From assembly GCF_007096355.1 (NCBI RefSeq), contig NZ_VKDF01000012.1, positions 1,126-65,125 of the forward strand: a stretch of DNA of 64,000 nt. The letters are read 5' to 3'. A program made the translations under genes and the position numbers. Shown here piece after piece: positions 44,624 through 54,013 of this stretch. The DNA is from Paracoccus sp. M683 (GTDB taxonomy: Bacteria; Pseudomonadota; Alphaproteobacteria; Rhodobacterales; Rhodobacteraceae). Within the stretch, counting starts at the first letter, position 1. Each line of letters begins with the position of its first letter. The notes under the pieces are model-generated. The model was not told the DNA's origin. It ran no database searches and was given only the letters and a program-made list of their open reading frames with translations.

Positions 44624-45892
44624 ATGACCACCATGACCGACCGCAAGAATGCCGCCATCTCGCGCGGCGTCGGGATGACCACGCAGATCTATGCCGACCG
44701 TGCCGAGAATGCCGAAATCTGGGACAAGGACGGCAACCGCTATATCGACTTTGCCGCCGGGATCGCGGTGGTGAATACCGGCCACCGCCACCCCAGGGTG
44801 ATTGCGGCGGTCAAGGACCAGCTGGATCGTTTCACCCATACCTGCCACCAGGTCGTGCCATACGAGAACTATGTCGCCCTGGCTGAACGTCTGAACGCAT
44901 TGGTCCCCGGCGACTTCCCGAAAAAGACCATTTTCGCCACGACGGGGGCCGAGGCGGTGGAAAACGCCGTGAAGATTGCGCGCCACTATACCGGCCGTCC
45001 GGGCATTGTCAGCTTTGCAGGTGGCTTTCACGGCCGCACCTTCATGGGGATGGCGCTGACCGGCAAGGTCCAGCCCTATAAGGCCGGCTTCGGGCCGATG
45101 ATGAATGATGTCTGGCACCTGCCTTTCCCCAACCCGCTGCATGGCGTGACCGAGGCCGACGCGCTGGCCGCGCTTGACCGCCTGTTCAAGGCCGATCTGG
45201 AGCCGGGCCGGGTCGCCGCCATCATCGTCGAGCCGGTTCAGGGCGAAGGCGGCTTCTATGAGGTGCCGGCCGGTTTCATGCAGAAGCTGCGGCAGGTCGC
45301 CGACCAGCACGGCATGCTGCTGATCGCGGATGAGGTTCAGACCGGATTCGCCCGCACCGGCAAGCTGTTCGCGATGGAACATCACGGCGTCGCGGCCGAT
45401 CTGACGACCATGGCCAAGGGTCTGGGCGGCGGCTTCCCGATCAGCGCCGTGACCGGCCGCGCCGAGGTGATGGACAGCCCCAATCCGGGGGGTCTGGGTG
45501 GCACCTATGCCGGCAACCCGATCGCGGTGGCCGCAGCGCATGCCGTGCTGGACGTGATCGAGGAAGAGGGGCTGAACGAACGTGCCACACGCCTTGGCCA
45601 GCGGCTGAAGCAGCGCCTTGCGGCGTTGCAGGACGAGGTGCCGGAAATCATCGACATTCGCGGCCCCGGCTTCATGAACGCGGTCGAGTTCAACCTGGCC
45701 GGCACCGACAAGCCCAACCCAGATTTCGCCAACCGCGTGCGGGAAGAGGCGTTGAAGCGCAACCTGATCCTGCTGACCTGCGGGGTGTATGGCAACGTGA
45801 TCCGTTTCCTTGCGCCGCTGACCATTCAGGATGCGGTTTTCGACGAGGCGCTTGATATTCTGGATGAAAGCGTCAAGGCCGCGCGCACCTGA
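44624..45892 (+). CDS. gabT: 4-Aminobutyrate aminotransferase
   Basis: The 422-residue class III aminotransferase converts GABA and 2-oxoglutarate to succinate semialdehyde and glutamate. It shows NAAISRGVGMTTQIYADRAE, FATTGAEAVENAVKIARHYT, GFHGRTFMGMALTGKVQPYK, EPVQGEGGFYEVPAGFM, DEVQTGFARTGKLFAMEHHG, and the PLP lysine in TTMAKGLGGGFPISAVTGRA. These match GabT closely. No gabD or GABA permease is next to it. A fragment of an MFS transporter follows its stop. Confidence 0.92.
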   Translation: MTTMTDRKNAAISRGVGMTTQIYADRAENAEIWDKDGNRYIDFAAGIAVVNTGHRHPRVIAAVKDQLDRFTHTCHQVVPYENYVALAERLNALVPGDFPKKTIFATTGAEAVENAVKIARHYTGRPGIVSFAGGFHGRTFMGMALTGKVQPYKAGFGPMMNDVWHLPFPNPLHGVTEADALAALDRLFKADLEPGRVAAIIVEPVQGEGGFYEVPAGFMQKLRQVADQHGMLLIADEVQTGFARTGKLFAMEHHGVAADLTTMAKGLGGGFPISAVTGRAEVMDSPNPGGLGGTYAGNPIAVAAAHAVLDVIEEEGLNERATRLGQRLKQRLAALQDEVPEIIDIRGPGFMNAVEFNLAGTDKPNPDFANRVREEALKRNLILLTCGVYGNVIRFLAPLTIQDAVFDEALDILDESVKAART

Positions 45893-46153
45893 TCGCTCGC
45901 CTCGCGCTTGCGGCTGGTCGCCCAGGCTGGCGCGCCGGTGCATCGGCGCAGCGTGGTTTCGGGCGCGATCACTGCGGCCAATTTCGTCGGGCCATTCCTT
46001 TCGCCCATTGTCATACAGCCCTTGATCACCCATTTGGGCTATCGCGGTGCCTGTATGACAGGGGCGGTGGCTCTGGCCGTATTGGCGGCGGTGCTGGTGC
46101 TGACGCCAAGGCAGCAATCGCGCGTAATGGACAAGCCCGCCCGCACCGCATAG
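45893..46153 (+). pseudogene. 3' remnant of an MFS transporter gene
   Basis: Starting right after the gabT stop and in the same frame, 86 codons encode what looks like the last two transmembrane helices of a major-facilitator transporter: RRSVVSGAITAANFVGPFL, then IQPLITHLGYRGACMTGAVA and LAVLAAVLVLTPRQ, ending at TAG 46153. There is no ATG at the head of the fragment and no ribosome binding site, and the other ten or so helices are missing. It is best explained as the end of a transporter gene left after a deletion whose edge fell at the gabT stop. A tiny functional membrane protein is less likely. Confidence 0.65.
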
Positions 46154-46186
46154 CGTCGCGCGGCACAAAACCCGAGGAGCCGCGAC

Positions 46187-47113
46187 ATGGGCGCGATCAT
46201 CGAAGTCGATCACATCTCGAAGCAATATGGCAGCGGCACCAAGGCGCTGGACGATGTCAGCCTGACCATCGAGGAAGGCGAAATCCTGGCGCTGCTGGGA
46301 CCGAATGGCGCGGGCAAGACCACGCTGATCTCGATCATCTGCGGGCTGGTCGTGCCGACCGGCGGCACTGTCCGTGTGGGTGGTCATGACATCCGCAGCG
46401 ACTGGCGGGCGGCGCGCGAACTGATCGGGTTGGTGCCGCAGGAAATCTCGCTGGATCTGTTCGAGACTGTCGAGAACAGCGTGAAATTCTCGCGCGGGCT
46501 TTATGGCAAGGGCACCGATGCGGCCTATGTCGAACAGGTGCTACGCAGCCTGACCCTGTGGGACAAGCGCGATGCGCAGATCCGCGAGCTTTCGGGCGGG
46601 ATGAAGCGCCGGGTCCTGATCGCCAAGGCGCTGGCGCATCGCCCGCGCGTGCTGTTTCTGGACGAGCCGACGGCCGGCGTCGATGTGACCCTGCGGCGCG
46701 AGATGTGGCAGGTGGTGCGGCAGCTGCGCGAGGATGGGGTGACGATCATCCTGACGACGCATTACCTGGAAGAAGCCGAGGAAATGGCTGACCGGGTGGG
46801 TGTCATCAACAAGGGCCAGCTGCTGCTGCTGCGCCCGAAATCCGACCTGATGGGCGAGTTCGGCTGCAAGACCCTGACGATCGAGATGGATCAGCCGCTG
46901 ACCGCGCTGCCCGAGGGGCTGCGTGATCGCGACCTGATCCTGTCGGAGGACGGGCTGACCATCGGTTACAACTATGACACCCGCAGCGGGCGCAGCGGCA
47001 TCGGCCGGCTGCTGGCCGATCTGTCGGCTGCGGGTATTTCCGTGCGCGACGTGGCGACGACTCAGTCCAGCCTGGAAGAAGTTTTCCTGAATCTGGTGGA
47101 GGAAAAGGCATGA
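46187..47113 (+). CDS. ABC-2 type exporter, ATP-binding protein (YadG-like)
   Basis: The 308-residue protein has all ATPase motifs: Walker [21 protein letters not shown], signature [19 protein letters not shown], Walker [19 protein letters not shown], and the H-loop [18 protein letters not shown]. The C-terminal extension resembles the regulatory domain of DrrA/YadG-type exporters. The gene overlaps the permease gene by 4 bases. The exported substrate is unknown. ATG 46187 follows GAGGAGCCG. Confidence 0.93.
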   Translation: MGAIIEVDHISKQYGSGTKALDDVSLTIEEGEILALLGPNGAGKTTLISIICGLVVPTGGTVRVGGHDIRSDWRAARELIGLVPQEISLDLFETVENSVKFSRGLYGKGTDAAYVEQVLRSLTLWDKRDAQIRELSGGMKRRVLIAKALAHRPRVLFLDEPTAGVDVTLRREMWQVVRQLREDGVTIILTTHYLEEAEEMADRVGVINKGQLLLLRPKSDLMGEFGCKTLTIEMDQPLTALPEGLRDRDLILSEDGLTIGYNYDTRSGRSGIGRLLADLSAAGISVRDVATTQSSLEEVFLNLVEEKA

Positions 47114-47871
47114 ACTGGCAGTCTGTCCGCGCCATCTACAAGAAGGAAATGATGCGGTTCTTCCGCACGCTGACGCAGTCGATCGCCTCGCCGGTGATCT
47201 CGACCACGCTGTATTTCGTGGTCTTCGGCGCCGCCATTGGTGGGCGGATCCAGTCGGTCGAGGGCATTCCCTATGGTGCCTTCATCGTGCCGGGCCTGAT
47301 GATGCTGACGGTGTTGCAGCAATCGGTGGCCAATGCCAGCTTCGGCATCTATTTCCCCAAATTTTCTGGCACGATCTATGAACTGCTGGTTGCGCCGACC
47401 GGCTGGATCGAGGTTGCCCTGGGCTTTGTCGGCGCAGCGGCGACCAAGGCGATTTTCGTGGCGCTGCTGATTCTGGGCACCAGCTATTTCTTTGTCGACA
47501 TGTCGGTGCAGCATCCGGTCTGGATGATGGTGTTCCTGATCCTGACAGCGGTGTGCTTTTCGCTGCTGGGCTTCATCATCGGGCTGTGGGCCAAGAATTT
47601 CGAGCAGTTGCAGATCATCCCGATGATGGTGATCACGCCCTTGGTCTTTCTGGGCGGGGCCTTCTATTCGGCCAATATGCTGCCGCCGTTCTGGGAACAG
47701 GTCGCCAAGCTTAACCCGGTGCTTTACCTGGTTTCGGGCTTTCGCTGGGCCTTTTTCGGGCTGGCCGATGTGCCGGTGGGGGTGTCTCTGGTCGCGGTGG
47801 CGATTATGACGGTGCTGCTGCTGGCGGCGATCCGCTGGATTTTCCTGACCGGCTGGCGGCTAAGGGAATAG
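47110..47871 (+). CDS. ABC-2 type exporter, permease (YadH-like)
   Basis: The 253-residue protein has six transmembrane helices in the ABC-2 arrangement: an amphipathic N terminus ([19 protein letters not shown]), [40 protein letters not shown], and [20 protein letters not shown] before a final helix. It pairs with the preceding ATPase. The cluster resembles E. coli yadG-yadH, whose substrate is also not known. A stable hairpin follows the stop. Confidence 0.92.
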   Translation: MNWQSVRAIYKKEMMRFFRTLTQSIASPVISTTLYFVVFGAAIGGRIQSVEGIPYGAFIVPGLMMLTVLQQSVANASFGIYFPKFSGTIYELLVAPTGWIEVALGFVGAAATKAIFVALLILGTSYFFVDMSVQHPVWMMVFLILTAVCFSLLGFIIGLWAKNFEQLQIIPMMVITPLVFLGGAFYSANMLPPFWEQVAKLNPVLYLVSGFRWAFFGLADVPVGVSLVAVAIMTVLLLAAIRWIFLTGWRLRE

Positions 47872-47875
47872 GCGC

Positions 47876-47903
47876 GGCAACCGGCGGCGATACCGCTGTT
47901 GCC
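47876..47903 (+). terminator. Hairpin after the YadGH-like exporter operon
   Basis: GGCAAC-(C)-GGCGG (47876-47887) pairs with CCGCTGTTGCC (47893-47903) around a 5-base loop, giving 11 pairs with one bulge. It starts 5 bases after the permease stop. No T tract follows, so a Rho-dependent or RNA-stabilising role is also possible. Confidence 0.5.
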
Positions 47904-48030
47904 GGCGCGCCATCGTTGCCCATGCGGCACAGGTCAGACGGGAATCGTCGGGTACGGATACACGTCATGATGGACAGGCCCCTGTAGGCATGGGACATTT
48001 TTCCCGTGTAACCAATGACGGAGGGACATC

Positions 48031-48546
48031 ATGGGTTCTCGTATTTTCTGGATCATCGTCGGCGTGATTTCAATTCTGGCAGGGATCTTTGCCCTGGCCA
48101 ATCCGCTGGCGGCAACGCTGACCGCGAATATGCTGGCGGGTTGGGGCTTCCTGATCGTCGGCGTGCTTCAGATCGTCGCTGTATTCCGGGCCGAAGGCTG
48201 GGGCGCGCGGATCTGGGCCGGTATCCTGGCGATTGCCTTCATCATCGTCGGCATTTCGCTGCTGGGCGAGCCGCTGTCGGGCGTCATCTCGCTGACGATC
48301 ATGGTGGGGATCCTGTTCATGATCACCGGCATCGCGCGGATCATCATGGCCTTTTCGCTGCCGCGCGGCGGCGGGTTCTGGATGGTGCTGCTCAGCGGTG
48401 TGCTGGCCGTGATCCTGTCGTTCATGATCTTCGCGAACTTCCCCGCCTCGGCACTGTCCATCCTGGGCATCCTGCTGGCGGTCGAGCTGATCTCGAACGG
48501 GGTGGCGATGATCGCCCTGGGGTCGATCGACAGCCGCGAGGTCTAG
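48031..48546 (+). CDS. HdeD-like membrane protein (DUF308)
   Basis: The 171-residue protein has about six transmembrane helices in three two-helix repeats, as in the HdeD family linked to acid resistance at high cell density. Segments are FWIIVGVISILAGIFALANP, GWGFLIVGVLQIVAVFRAEG, IIVGISLLGEPLSGVISLTI, and SILGILLAVELISNGVAMIA. A ribosome binding site GGAGGGACATC precedes the ATG. Its stop codon shares the CTAG with the stop of the convergent ClpP-like gene. Confidence 0.88.
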   Translation: MGSRIFWIIVGVISILAGIFALANPLAATLTANMLAGWGFLIVGVLQIVAVFRAEGWGARIWAGILAIAFIIVGISLLGEPLSGVISLTIMVGILFMITGIARIIMAFSLPRGGGFWMVLLSGVLAVILSFMIFANFPASALSILGILLAVELISNGVAMIALGSIDSREV

Positions 48547-48998
48547 GAACGCGGGCAATATCTCATCTGCGGGTCCAGTTGCAAATACTGGGCCGCGCTC
48601 ATCTTGTGCATATCCAGCGAATATTGCCACTTGGCCAGCCAATGACGGCGGACATCGCCGCGATAAAACTGCGCCATGATATCGGCGACCAGCGGCGGAA
48701 TGATCGAGGTGCCGGGCAGGCGCGGTGCGTGGAAGCCCACCGTTGCCCGCGGGGCAAGGCAGGCATTGGGCAGCGACAGATAGATGGTGCAGGCCGACCG
48801 GCAATAGCCGCGAATCCGCACCAGCTTGCCCGAGGCTTGCAGCCGCTGCCGGCGTGATACGGCGTCCATCACATTACCGCCGGAATCGTTGATGATGTCG
48901 ATCACACCCTGCGCGGCGGCGGGCGTGGGGGGCAGCGCGGCCATCGGCAGCGACAGCGCAAGGACAAGCGAGACAAGGCGAAGGGCACGGGTCAACAT
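48543..48998 (-). CDS. Secreted ClpP/crotonase-like protein of unknown function
   Basis: The 151-residue protein has a signal peptide ([22 protein letters not shown]). A short domain with ClpP-class features follows: [20 protein letters not shown] resembles the oxyanion-hole glycines, and [20 protein letters not shown] the helix bearing the nucleophile serine; [12 protein letters not shown] could supply the histidine. A periplasmic ClpP-like serine peptidase is therefore possible. The protein is shorter than usual family members. ATG 48998 gives the best signal peptide; a GTG or ATG further upstream is possible. Confidence 0.65.
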   Translation of the reverse strand: MLTRALRLVSLVLALSLPMAALPPTPAAAQGVIDIINDSGGNVMDAVSRRQRLQASGKLVRIRGYCRSACTIYLSLPNACLAPRATVGFHAPRLPGTSIIPPLVADIMAQFYRGDVRRHWLAKWQYSLDMHKMSAAQYLQLDPQMRYCPRS

Positions 48999-49121
48999 GC
49001 CGTCAATCTGCGTCAGGTCCGAGCCTGTGAAAACCCACATTGCCGCGAGCGGTGCTTTCAGGTGCATTTTCTGTCCCTCTGCGCCCTTTTCCCATGGCCG
49101 AGGGCCTTATATATGGCGGTG

Positions 49122-50486
49122 ATGACCCCGAATCCTCCTGATCTTCGCCCCGACCTTGCCCGCGCGCGCATCCCTGATGAACGCCGCGACGGCCAGCCCA
49201 CCATCGGCATGGTCAGCCTTGGCTGTCCCAAGGCGCTGGTCGACAGCGAGCGCATCCTGACCCGGCTTCGGGCCGAGGGCTATGCCATCAGCCCCGATTA
49301 TCAGGGCGCGGATGCGGTGATCGTGAACACCTGCGGCTTTCTGGACAGCGCCAAGGCTGAATCGCTGCAAGCCATCGGCGAGGCCTTGCAGGAAAACGGC
49401 CGGGTCATCGTGACTGGCTGTCTGGGGGCCGAGCCGGAATATATCACCGGCGCCCATCCCAAGGTTCTGGCCGTCACCGGGCCGCATCAATACGAATCGG
49501 TGCTGGACGCCGTCCATACCGCCGTGCCGCCCGCGCCCGATCCCTTTATCGACCTGTTGCCGGCCTCGGGTGTCAGCCTGACTCCGCGCCATTACAGCTA
49601 TCTGAAGATCTCCGAGGGCTGTAACCACCACTGCAAATTCTGCATCATCCCCGACATGCGCGGCAAGCTGGTCAGCCGCCCCGCCCATGCCGTCATCCGA
49701 GAGGCGGAAAAGCTGGTCGATGCAGGGGTGAAAGAACTGCTGGTGATCAGCCAGGACACCAGCGCCTATGGCCTGGATCGCCGCCATGCCGAGGAACGCG
49801 GCCATCGCGCGCATATCGTCGATCTGGCCCGTGATCTTGGCGGTCTGGGGGCCTGGGTGCGGTTGCACTATGTCTATCCCTATCCCTTCGTGCGCGATTT
49901 GATCCCGCTGATGGCGGATGGCCTGGTGCTGCCCTATCTGGATATTCCGTTCCAGCATGCCCATCCCGACACATTACGCCGGATGGCGCGACCTGCGGCC
50001 GCGGCGAAAACCCTGGACGAAATAGCCGCCTGGCGCGCGGTCTGTCCCGATATCACCCTGCGCTCGACCTTCATCGTTGGCTATCCCGGCGAGACCGAGG
50101 CAGAGTTCCAGACCCTGCTGGACTGGCTGGACGAGGCGCAACTGGATCGTGTCGGTTGCTTCCAATACGAAAACGTCAAGGGCGCGCGCGCGAATGACCT
50201 GCCCGACCACGTCGCGGCAGAGGTCAAGCAGGACCGTTTCGACCGCTTCATGCAGAAGGCTCAGGCGATTTCCGAAGCCAAGCTGGCCGCGAAGGTCGGC
50301 AGCCGCATCGAGGTGATCGTCGACGAGGTCGATGCCGAGGGCGCCACCTGCCGCACCAAGGCCGATGCGCCGGAAATCGACGGCAACCTGTTCATTGATC
50401 AGGGGCATGAGGCGCTGAAACCCGGCGATATCGTCACGGTCACGGTGGACGAGGCCGGCGAATACGACCTGTGGGGCCGGCTGTAG
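49122..50486 (+). CDS. rimO: Ribosomal protein uS12 methylthiotransferase RimO
   Basis: The 454-residue radical-SAM enzyme adds a methylthio group to an aspartate of ribosomal protein S12. The MTTase domain ([45 protein letters not shown]) holds the second cluster cysteines. The radical-SAM core has [19 protein letters not shown] with CxxxCxxC, and a TRAM domain closes the protein ([16 protein letters not shown]). The start could be ATG 49122 or the in-frame ATG 49113, and neither has a strong ribosome binding site. Confidence 0.96.
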   Translation: MTPNPPDLRPDLARARIPDERRDGQPTIGMVSLGCPKALVDSERILTRLRAEGYAISPDYQGADAVIVNTCGFLDSAKAESLQAIGEALQENGRVIVTGCLGAEPEYITGAHPKVLAVTGPHQYESVLDAVHTAVPPAPDPFIDLLPASGVSLTPRHYSYLKISEGCNHHCKFCIIPDMRGKLVSRPAHAVIREAEKLVDAGVKELLVISQDTSAYGLDRRHAEERGHRAHIVDLARDLGGLGAWVRLHYVYPYPFVRDLIPLMADGLVLPYLDIPFQHAHPDTLRRMARPAAAAKTLDEIAAWRAVCPDITLRSTFIVGYPGETEAEFQTLLDWLDEAQLDRVGCFQYENVKGARANDLPDHVAAEVKQDRFDRFMQKAQAISEAKLAAKVGSRIEVIVDEVDAEGATCRTKADAPEIDGNLFIDQGHEALKPGDIVTVTVDEAGEYDLWGRL

Positions 50487-50600
50487 CAGGGCCTTGCGGC
50501 GGCGCTGTGACCGCGCCAGACTGAACCGCATCATGCGACACAGCCTTTTCACGCCGATCCGTTCCGGTGCCGATGCCCCTCCTCTTTCCGCGAGGCGGGC

Positions 50601-51212
50601 ATGACGGCGCGGCTGCCGGGCGTCGTTCTGGCGGGCGGTCAAGCCCGGCGAATGGGCGGCGGTGACAAGGCGTTGCGGCTGATTGCGGGGCAAAGCCTGC
50701 TGGACCGGGTGATCGCGCGGCTTGGGGCGCAATGCGCTCCTCTGGCGCTGAATGCCAATGGTGATCCGGCGCGGTTCGCGGGATTGGGGTTGCCGGTGCT
50801 GGCCGATGGGGTGCCGGGCTTTGTCGGGCCGCTGGCGGGGGTGCTGGCCGGGCTGGACTGGGCGGCGGGGCAGGGTGCCCCGGCCATCGTCACAGCCGCC
50901 GCCGACACGCCTTTCTTTCCCGATGATCTGGCGCTGCGGCTGCGTCAGGCGGTGGGCACGGGCGGCCTTGCGCTGGCCTTCAGCCCCGATGCCGATGGCG
51001 TGCCGCGCCAGCATCCGACGTTCGGCCTGTGGCCGGTCACCCTGCGCGAGCCGTTGCGCGCTGCGTTGCAATCGGGGCAGCGCCGCGTCGGGCAATGGGC
51101 CGCCGCACAGGGCGCGGTGCCGGTCGAATGGGCATCCGATCCGTTTGACCCGTTCTTCAACGTCAATACGCCGCAGGATTTGCAGCAAGCCGAAAGGATG
51201 GTGGCGAGATGA
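50601..51212 (+). CDS. mobA: Molybdenum cofactor guanylyltransferase
   Basis: The 203-residue MobA attaches GMP to molybdopterin for DMSO-reductase-family enzymes. The nucleotide-binding N terminus GVVLAGGQARRMGGGDKALR, the metal-site VTAAADTPFFPDDLALRLR, and the C-terminal FFNVNTPQDLQQAERMV match the family. It overlaps mobB by 4 bases, forming a mobAB operon. There is a TCTTTCCGCGAGGCGGGC stretch before the ATG with a GAGG ribosome binding site. Confidence 0.95.
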   Translation: MTARLPGVVLAGGQARRMGGGDKALRLIAGQSLLDRVIARLGAQCAPLALNANGDPARFAGLGLPVLADGVPGFVGPLAGVLAGLDWAAGQGAPAIVTAAADTPFFPDDLALRLRQAVGTGGLALAFSPDADGVPRQHPTFGLWPVTLREPLRAALQSGQRRVGQWAAAQGAVPVEWASDPFDPFFNVNTPQDLQQAERMVAR

Positions 51213-51712
51213 AGATCTTCGGGATTACGGGCCAGAAGAATTCGGGCAAGACCGACCTGGCCGGGCGGCTGATCGCCGCGTTCCGCGATCGCGGGTTGCT
51301 GGTCAGTGCGATCAAGCACAGCCACCACCCCGCCGATGTCGATATCGAGGGCACTGACAGCTTTCACCTGCGGGCCCAGGGGGCGCGGCAGGTGATTCTG
51401 TCCACCCCCGCCCGTTGGGCCCTGATGACTGAACTTCATGCGGCGGCCGAGCCGATGCTGACCGATCTGATCGCCCATCTTGAACCTTGCGATCTGGTTC
51501 TGGTCGAGGGCTATAAGACCGCGCCCCATCCCAAGATCGAATGCCACCGCCCCGAAACCGGAACGCCGCTGCTGGGGGCCGGATATGGCATTGTTGCGGT
51601 CGCCTCGACCGGGCGGCCCACGACCGATCTGCCGCTGCTGTCCCATGACGACACGCAGGCCATCGCCGATTTCGTCTGGTCCCATGCCGCGACCCTGCGC
51701 TATCAACCCTGA
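51209..51712 (+). CDS. mobB: Molybdopterin-guanine dinucleotide biosynthesis adaptor protein
   Basis: The 167-residue P-loop GTPase assists MobA. Walker A is in KIFGITGQKNSGKTDLAGRL, and SAIKHSHHPADVDIEGTDSF, DLVLVEGYKTAPHPKIECHR and a C-terminal ADFVWSHA complete the family pattern. It is coupled to mobA by a 4-base overlap. An IalB-like gene follows about 40 bases later. Confidence 0.94.
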   Translation: MKIFGITGQKNSGKTDLAGRLIAAFRDRGLLVSAIKHSHHPADVDIEGTDSFHLRAQGARQVILSTPARWALMTELHAAAEPMLTDLIAHLEPCDLVLVEGYKTAPHPKIECHRPETGTPLLGAGYGIVAVASTGRPTTDLPLLSHDDTQAIADFVWSHAATLRYQP

Positions 51713-51749
51713 CGACAGCTTTCACGATCAACCTGATATGAGACCGACC

Positions 51750-52301
51750 ATGCGACATGTTCTGATTTCCGCCATTTTCGCCGCCGCGACCCTGCCCGCC
51801 CTTGCGCTGGCCCAGGATGCGCCGGCAGCCCCTGCCACCCCCGCGCAAGTGACGAACGGGCAGGTCTTTGGCGACTGGACCGTCCGCTGCGAGGCGCTTG
51901 GCGTGAATCGCACCCGCTGCATGCTGAGCCAGACCATCTCGGTCCGCGACAGCGGCGCGGTGCTGGCCGATCTTCTGGCATTCTGGACCGATGACGAGGA
52001 CCAGCGCATTCTGGTGGCACAGGTGCCGGTTGGGGCGCATCTGCCCTCGGGCTTCGTGCTGCAACCCGAAGGCACGGAAGATGAGGCCGACCGGCTGGAT
52101 TTCGTCTGGCAGACCTGTAATCCGCGCCTGTGCGAAGCCGTCGCCCTGCCCGACCAAGAGTCGCTGGACAAGCTGCTGGGTGCCGAACGGGTCCTGGCTG
52201 GTTATCGCCCCGCCGTAGGGGCCGAACCGGCGGTGTTCCCGATCTCGACCAACGGGCTGGTCGAGGGGCTGGAGGCGCTGAAACCCGCCGCAGCCGAATA
52301 G
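51750..52301 (+). CDS. Invasion-associated locus B (IalB)-like secreted protein
   Basis: The 183-residue protein has a signal peptide (VLISAIFAAATLPALALAQD) followed by a short Ala/Pro linker and an IalB-type domain: VFGDWTVRCEALGVNRTRCM, LVAQVPVGAHLPSGFVLQPE, and DFVWQTCNPRLCEAVALPDQ. The four cysteines in two C..C pairs probably form disulfides. Family members are periplasmic or surface proteins, first noted in Bartonella, and occur widely in non-pathogenic alphaproteobacteria. ATG 51750 gives the cleaner signal peptide; ATG 51738 is also in frame. Confidence 0.85.
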   Translation: MRHVLISAIFAAATLPALALAQDAPAAPATPAQVTNGQVFGDWTVRCEALGVNRTRCMLSQTISVRDSGAVLADLLAFWTDDEDQRILVAQVPVGAHLPSGFVLQPEGTEDEADRLDFVWQTCNPRLCEAVALPDQESLDKLLGAERVLAGYRPAVGAEPAVFPISTNGLVEGLEALKPAAAE

Positions 52302-52318
52302 CGGCGCGTAAAACGGGG

Positions 52319-52337
52319 GCTTGCCAAACCGGCAGGC
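52319..52337. terminator. Hairpin upstream of the ABC importer operon
   Basis: GCTTGCC (52319-52325) pairs with GGCAGGC (52331-52337), with one G-T pair, around a 5-base loop. It lies 18 bases after the IalB-like stop and 75 bases before the importer's first gene. It may end the upstream transcript; no T tract follows. Confidence 0.4.
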
Positions 52338-52411
52338 GATGGCCCAGTCTCAACGCATCAAGCTGGACCGCAGAGTTCGGCCCAGAAGGTCCAACCCAGG
52401 GAGACTAGGAC

Positions 52412-54010
52412 ATGAACAAGCTGCTGAACACGCGGGCGATTCTGCTGGCAAGCGCATTGGCCATCGCGCCCGCGGCCTATGCCGAAACGCCCGCCGATGT
52501 GTTGGTCGTGGCCCATACCATTGACGACATCATCAGCCTCGACCCGGCGCAGTCGTTTGAATTTTCGGGCAATGACGTCAGCAACAACACCTATGACCGG
52601 CTGGTCGATTTCGATCCGCTGGATCTGGACAAGGGCTTTCAGCCCAGCCTTGCCGAAAGCTGGGAGGTCAGCGAAGACGGCCTGTCGATCACCTTTACCA
52701 TGCGCGAGGGCGTGACCTTCCATTCCGGCAATCCGGTCCGCGCCGAGGATGCCGCATGGTCGTTGCAGCGCGCCGTCAAGCTGGACAAGACCCCGGCCTT
52801 CATCCTGACCCAGTTCGGCTTTACCGCCGACAATGTCGAACAGAAAATCACCTTCGAGGGCAATACCCTCACCCTGACGATGGACAAGCCCTATGCCCCG
52901 TCCTTCGTGCTGAACTGCCTGACCGCCAATATCGCCAGCGTGGTCGACAAGGAACTGGTGATGCAGCATGTCGAGGGCGAGGACATGGGCAATACCTGGC
53001 TGTCCAATAACGACGCCGGTTCGGGCGCCTATGTGCTGGCCAGCTGGACGCCCAACGAGGCCGTGCAACTGACCGCCTATGAAGACTATTTCCAGGGCGC
53101 CCCCGCGATGAAGCGGGTCATCGTCAAGAACGTGCAGGAATCCAGCGCGCAGCGCCTGCAACTGGAAGCCGGCGACATCGACGTGGCCCGCAACCTGACG
53201 CCCACCGATGTCGAGGCCGTCAGTGCCTCGGAAGGGATCAAGATCCAGGACGAGCCGCGCGGCCGCATCCTGTATATGGGCCTGAACCAGAAGGACGAGG
53301 TGCTGTCGAACCCCGCTGTCATCGAGGCGATGAAATACCTGGTCAATTATCAGGGTATCGCGGACAGCTTCCTCAAGGGGCAGTTCATGGTGCATCAGTC
53401 CTTCCTGCCCTCGGGCTATCTGGGCGCGCTGGACGAGATGCCCTGGACCTATGACGTCGAGAAGGCAAAGGCCCTGATCGAAGAGGCCGGGATGTCCGGC
53501 AAGACCATCACCACCAAGGTCCGCGACCTGCGCGAATATGTGGACGTGGCACAGGCGCTTCAGGCATCCATGGCCGAGGCCGGGCTGACGCTGAACATCG
53601 AACAGATGACCGGCGCGCAGGTGCTGGACGCCTATCGCGCCCGCGAAGTGCCGATCTTCCTGGGCGAATGGGGCCCGGATTATTCCGATCCCAACACCAA
53701 TGCCGCGACCTTCGCCTATAACCCCGATAACAGCGACGAGGCGAATGCGACCGGCCTTCTGGCCTGGCGCAATGCCTATGCCGTGCCGCAGGCCATGGGC
53801 GACGCGACCGTCGCCGCGACGCTTGAACAGGATGGCGACACCCGCGCGACCATGTATCAGGACATCCAGCGCCAATATCAGGCCGAGGCCCCGATCGTGC
53901 CGCTGTTCCAGCGGATCGAGCCGACCGGCCTGCGCGAAGGTGTGGAGAACTGGCAATCGGGCAAGACCGTGACCTCGGTGATCTATCGCGCCGTCACCAA
54001 GGGCGAGTGA
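52412..54010 (+). CDS. ABC importer, family 5 substrate-binding protein
   Basis: The 532-residue protein has a signal peptide (LLASALAIAPAAYAETPADV) and the DppA/OppA-like fold: IDDIISLDPAQSFEFSGNDV, YDRLVDFDPLDLDKGFQPSL, ESWEVSEDGLSITFTMREGV, and VTFHSGNPVRAEDAAWSLQR. It captures peptides, nickel or similar ligands in the periplasm and delivers them to the permeases encoded downstream. It is the first gene of a five-gene operon. The ligand cannot be named from sequence. ATG 52412 follows AGGGAGACTAGG. Confidence 0.93.
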   Translation: MNKLLNTRAILLASALAIAPAAYAETPADVLVVAHTIDDIISLDPAQSFEFSGNDVSNNTYDRLVDFDPLDLDKGFQPSLAESWEVSEDGLSITFTMREGVTFHSGNPVRAEDAAWSLQRAVKLDKTPAFILTQFGFTADNVEQKITFEGNTLTLTMDKPYAPSFVLNCLTANIASVVDKELVMQHVEGEDMGNTWLSNNDAGSGAYVLASWTPNEAVQLTAYEDYFQGAPAMKRVIVKNVQESSAQRLQLEAGDIDVARNLTPTDVEAVSASEGIKIQDEPRGRILYMGLNQKDEVLSNPAVIEAMKYLVNYQGIADSFLKGQFMVHQSFLPSGYLGALDEMPWTYDVEKAKALIEEAGMSGKTITTKVRDLREYVDVAQALQASMAEAGLTLNIEQMTGAQVLDAYRAREVPIFLGEWGPDYSDPNTNAATFAYNPDNSDEANATGLLAWRNAYAVPQAMGDATVAATLEQDGDTRATMYQDIQRQYQAEAPIVPLFQRIEPTGLREGVENWQSGKTVTSVIYRAVTKGE

Positions 54011-54013
54011 TCC

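Noticed and set aside
44501..46387. 628-codon minus-strand frame opposite gabT
   Set aside because: Shadow of gabT, with no start signal and no recognisable fold.
49081..49122. Leaderless rimO transcript from a TTATAT box
   Set aside because: No acceptable -35 hexamer at the right distance from TTATAT (49107-49112).
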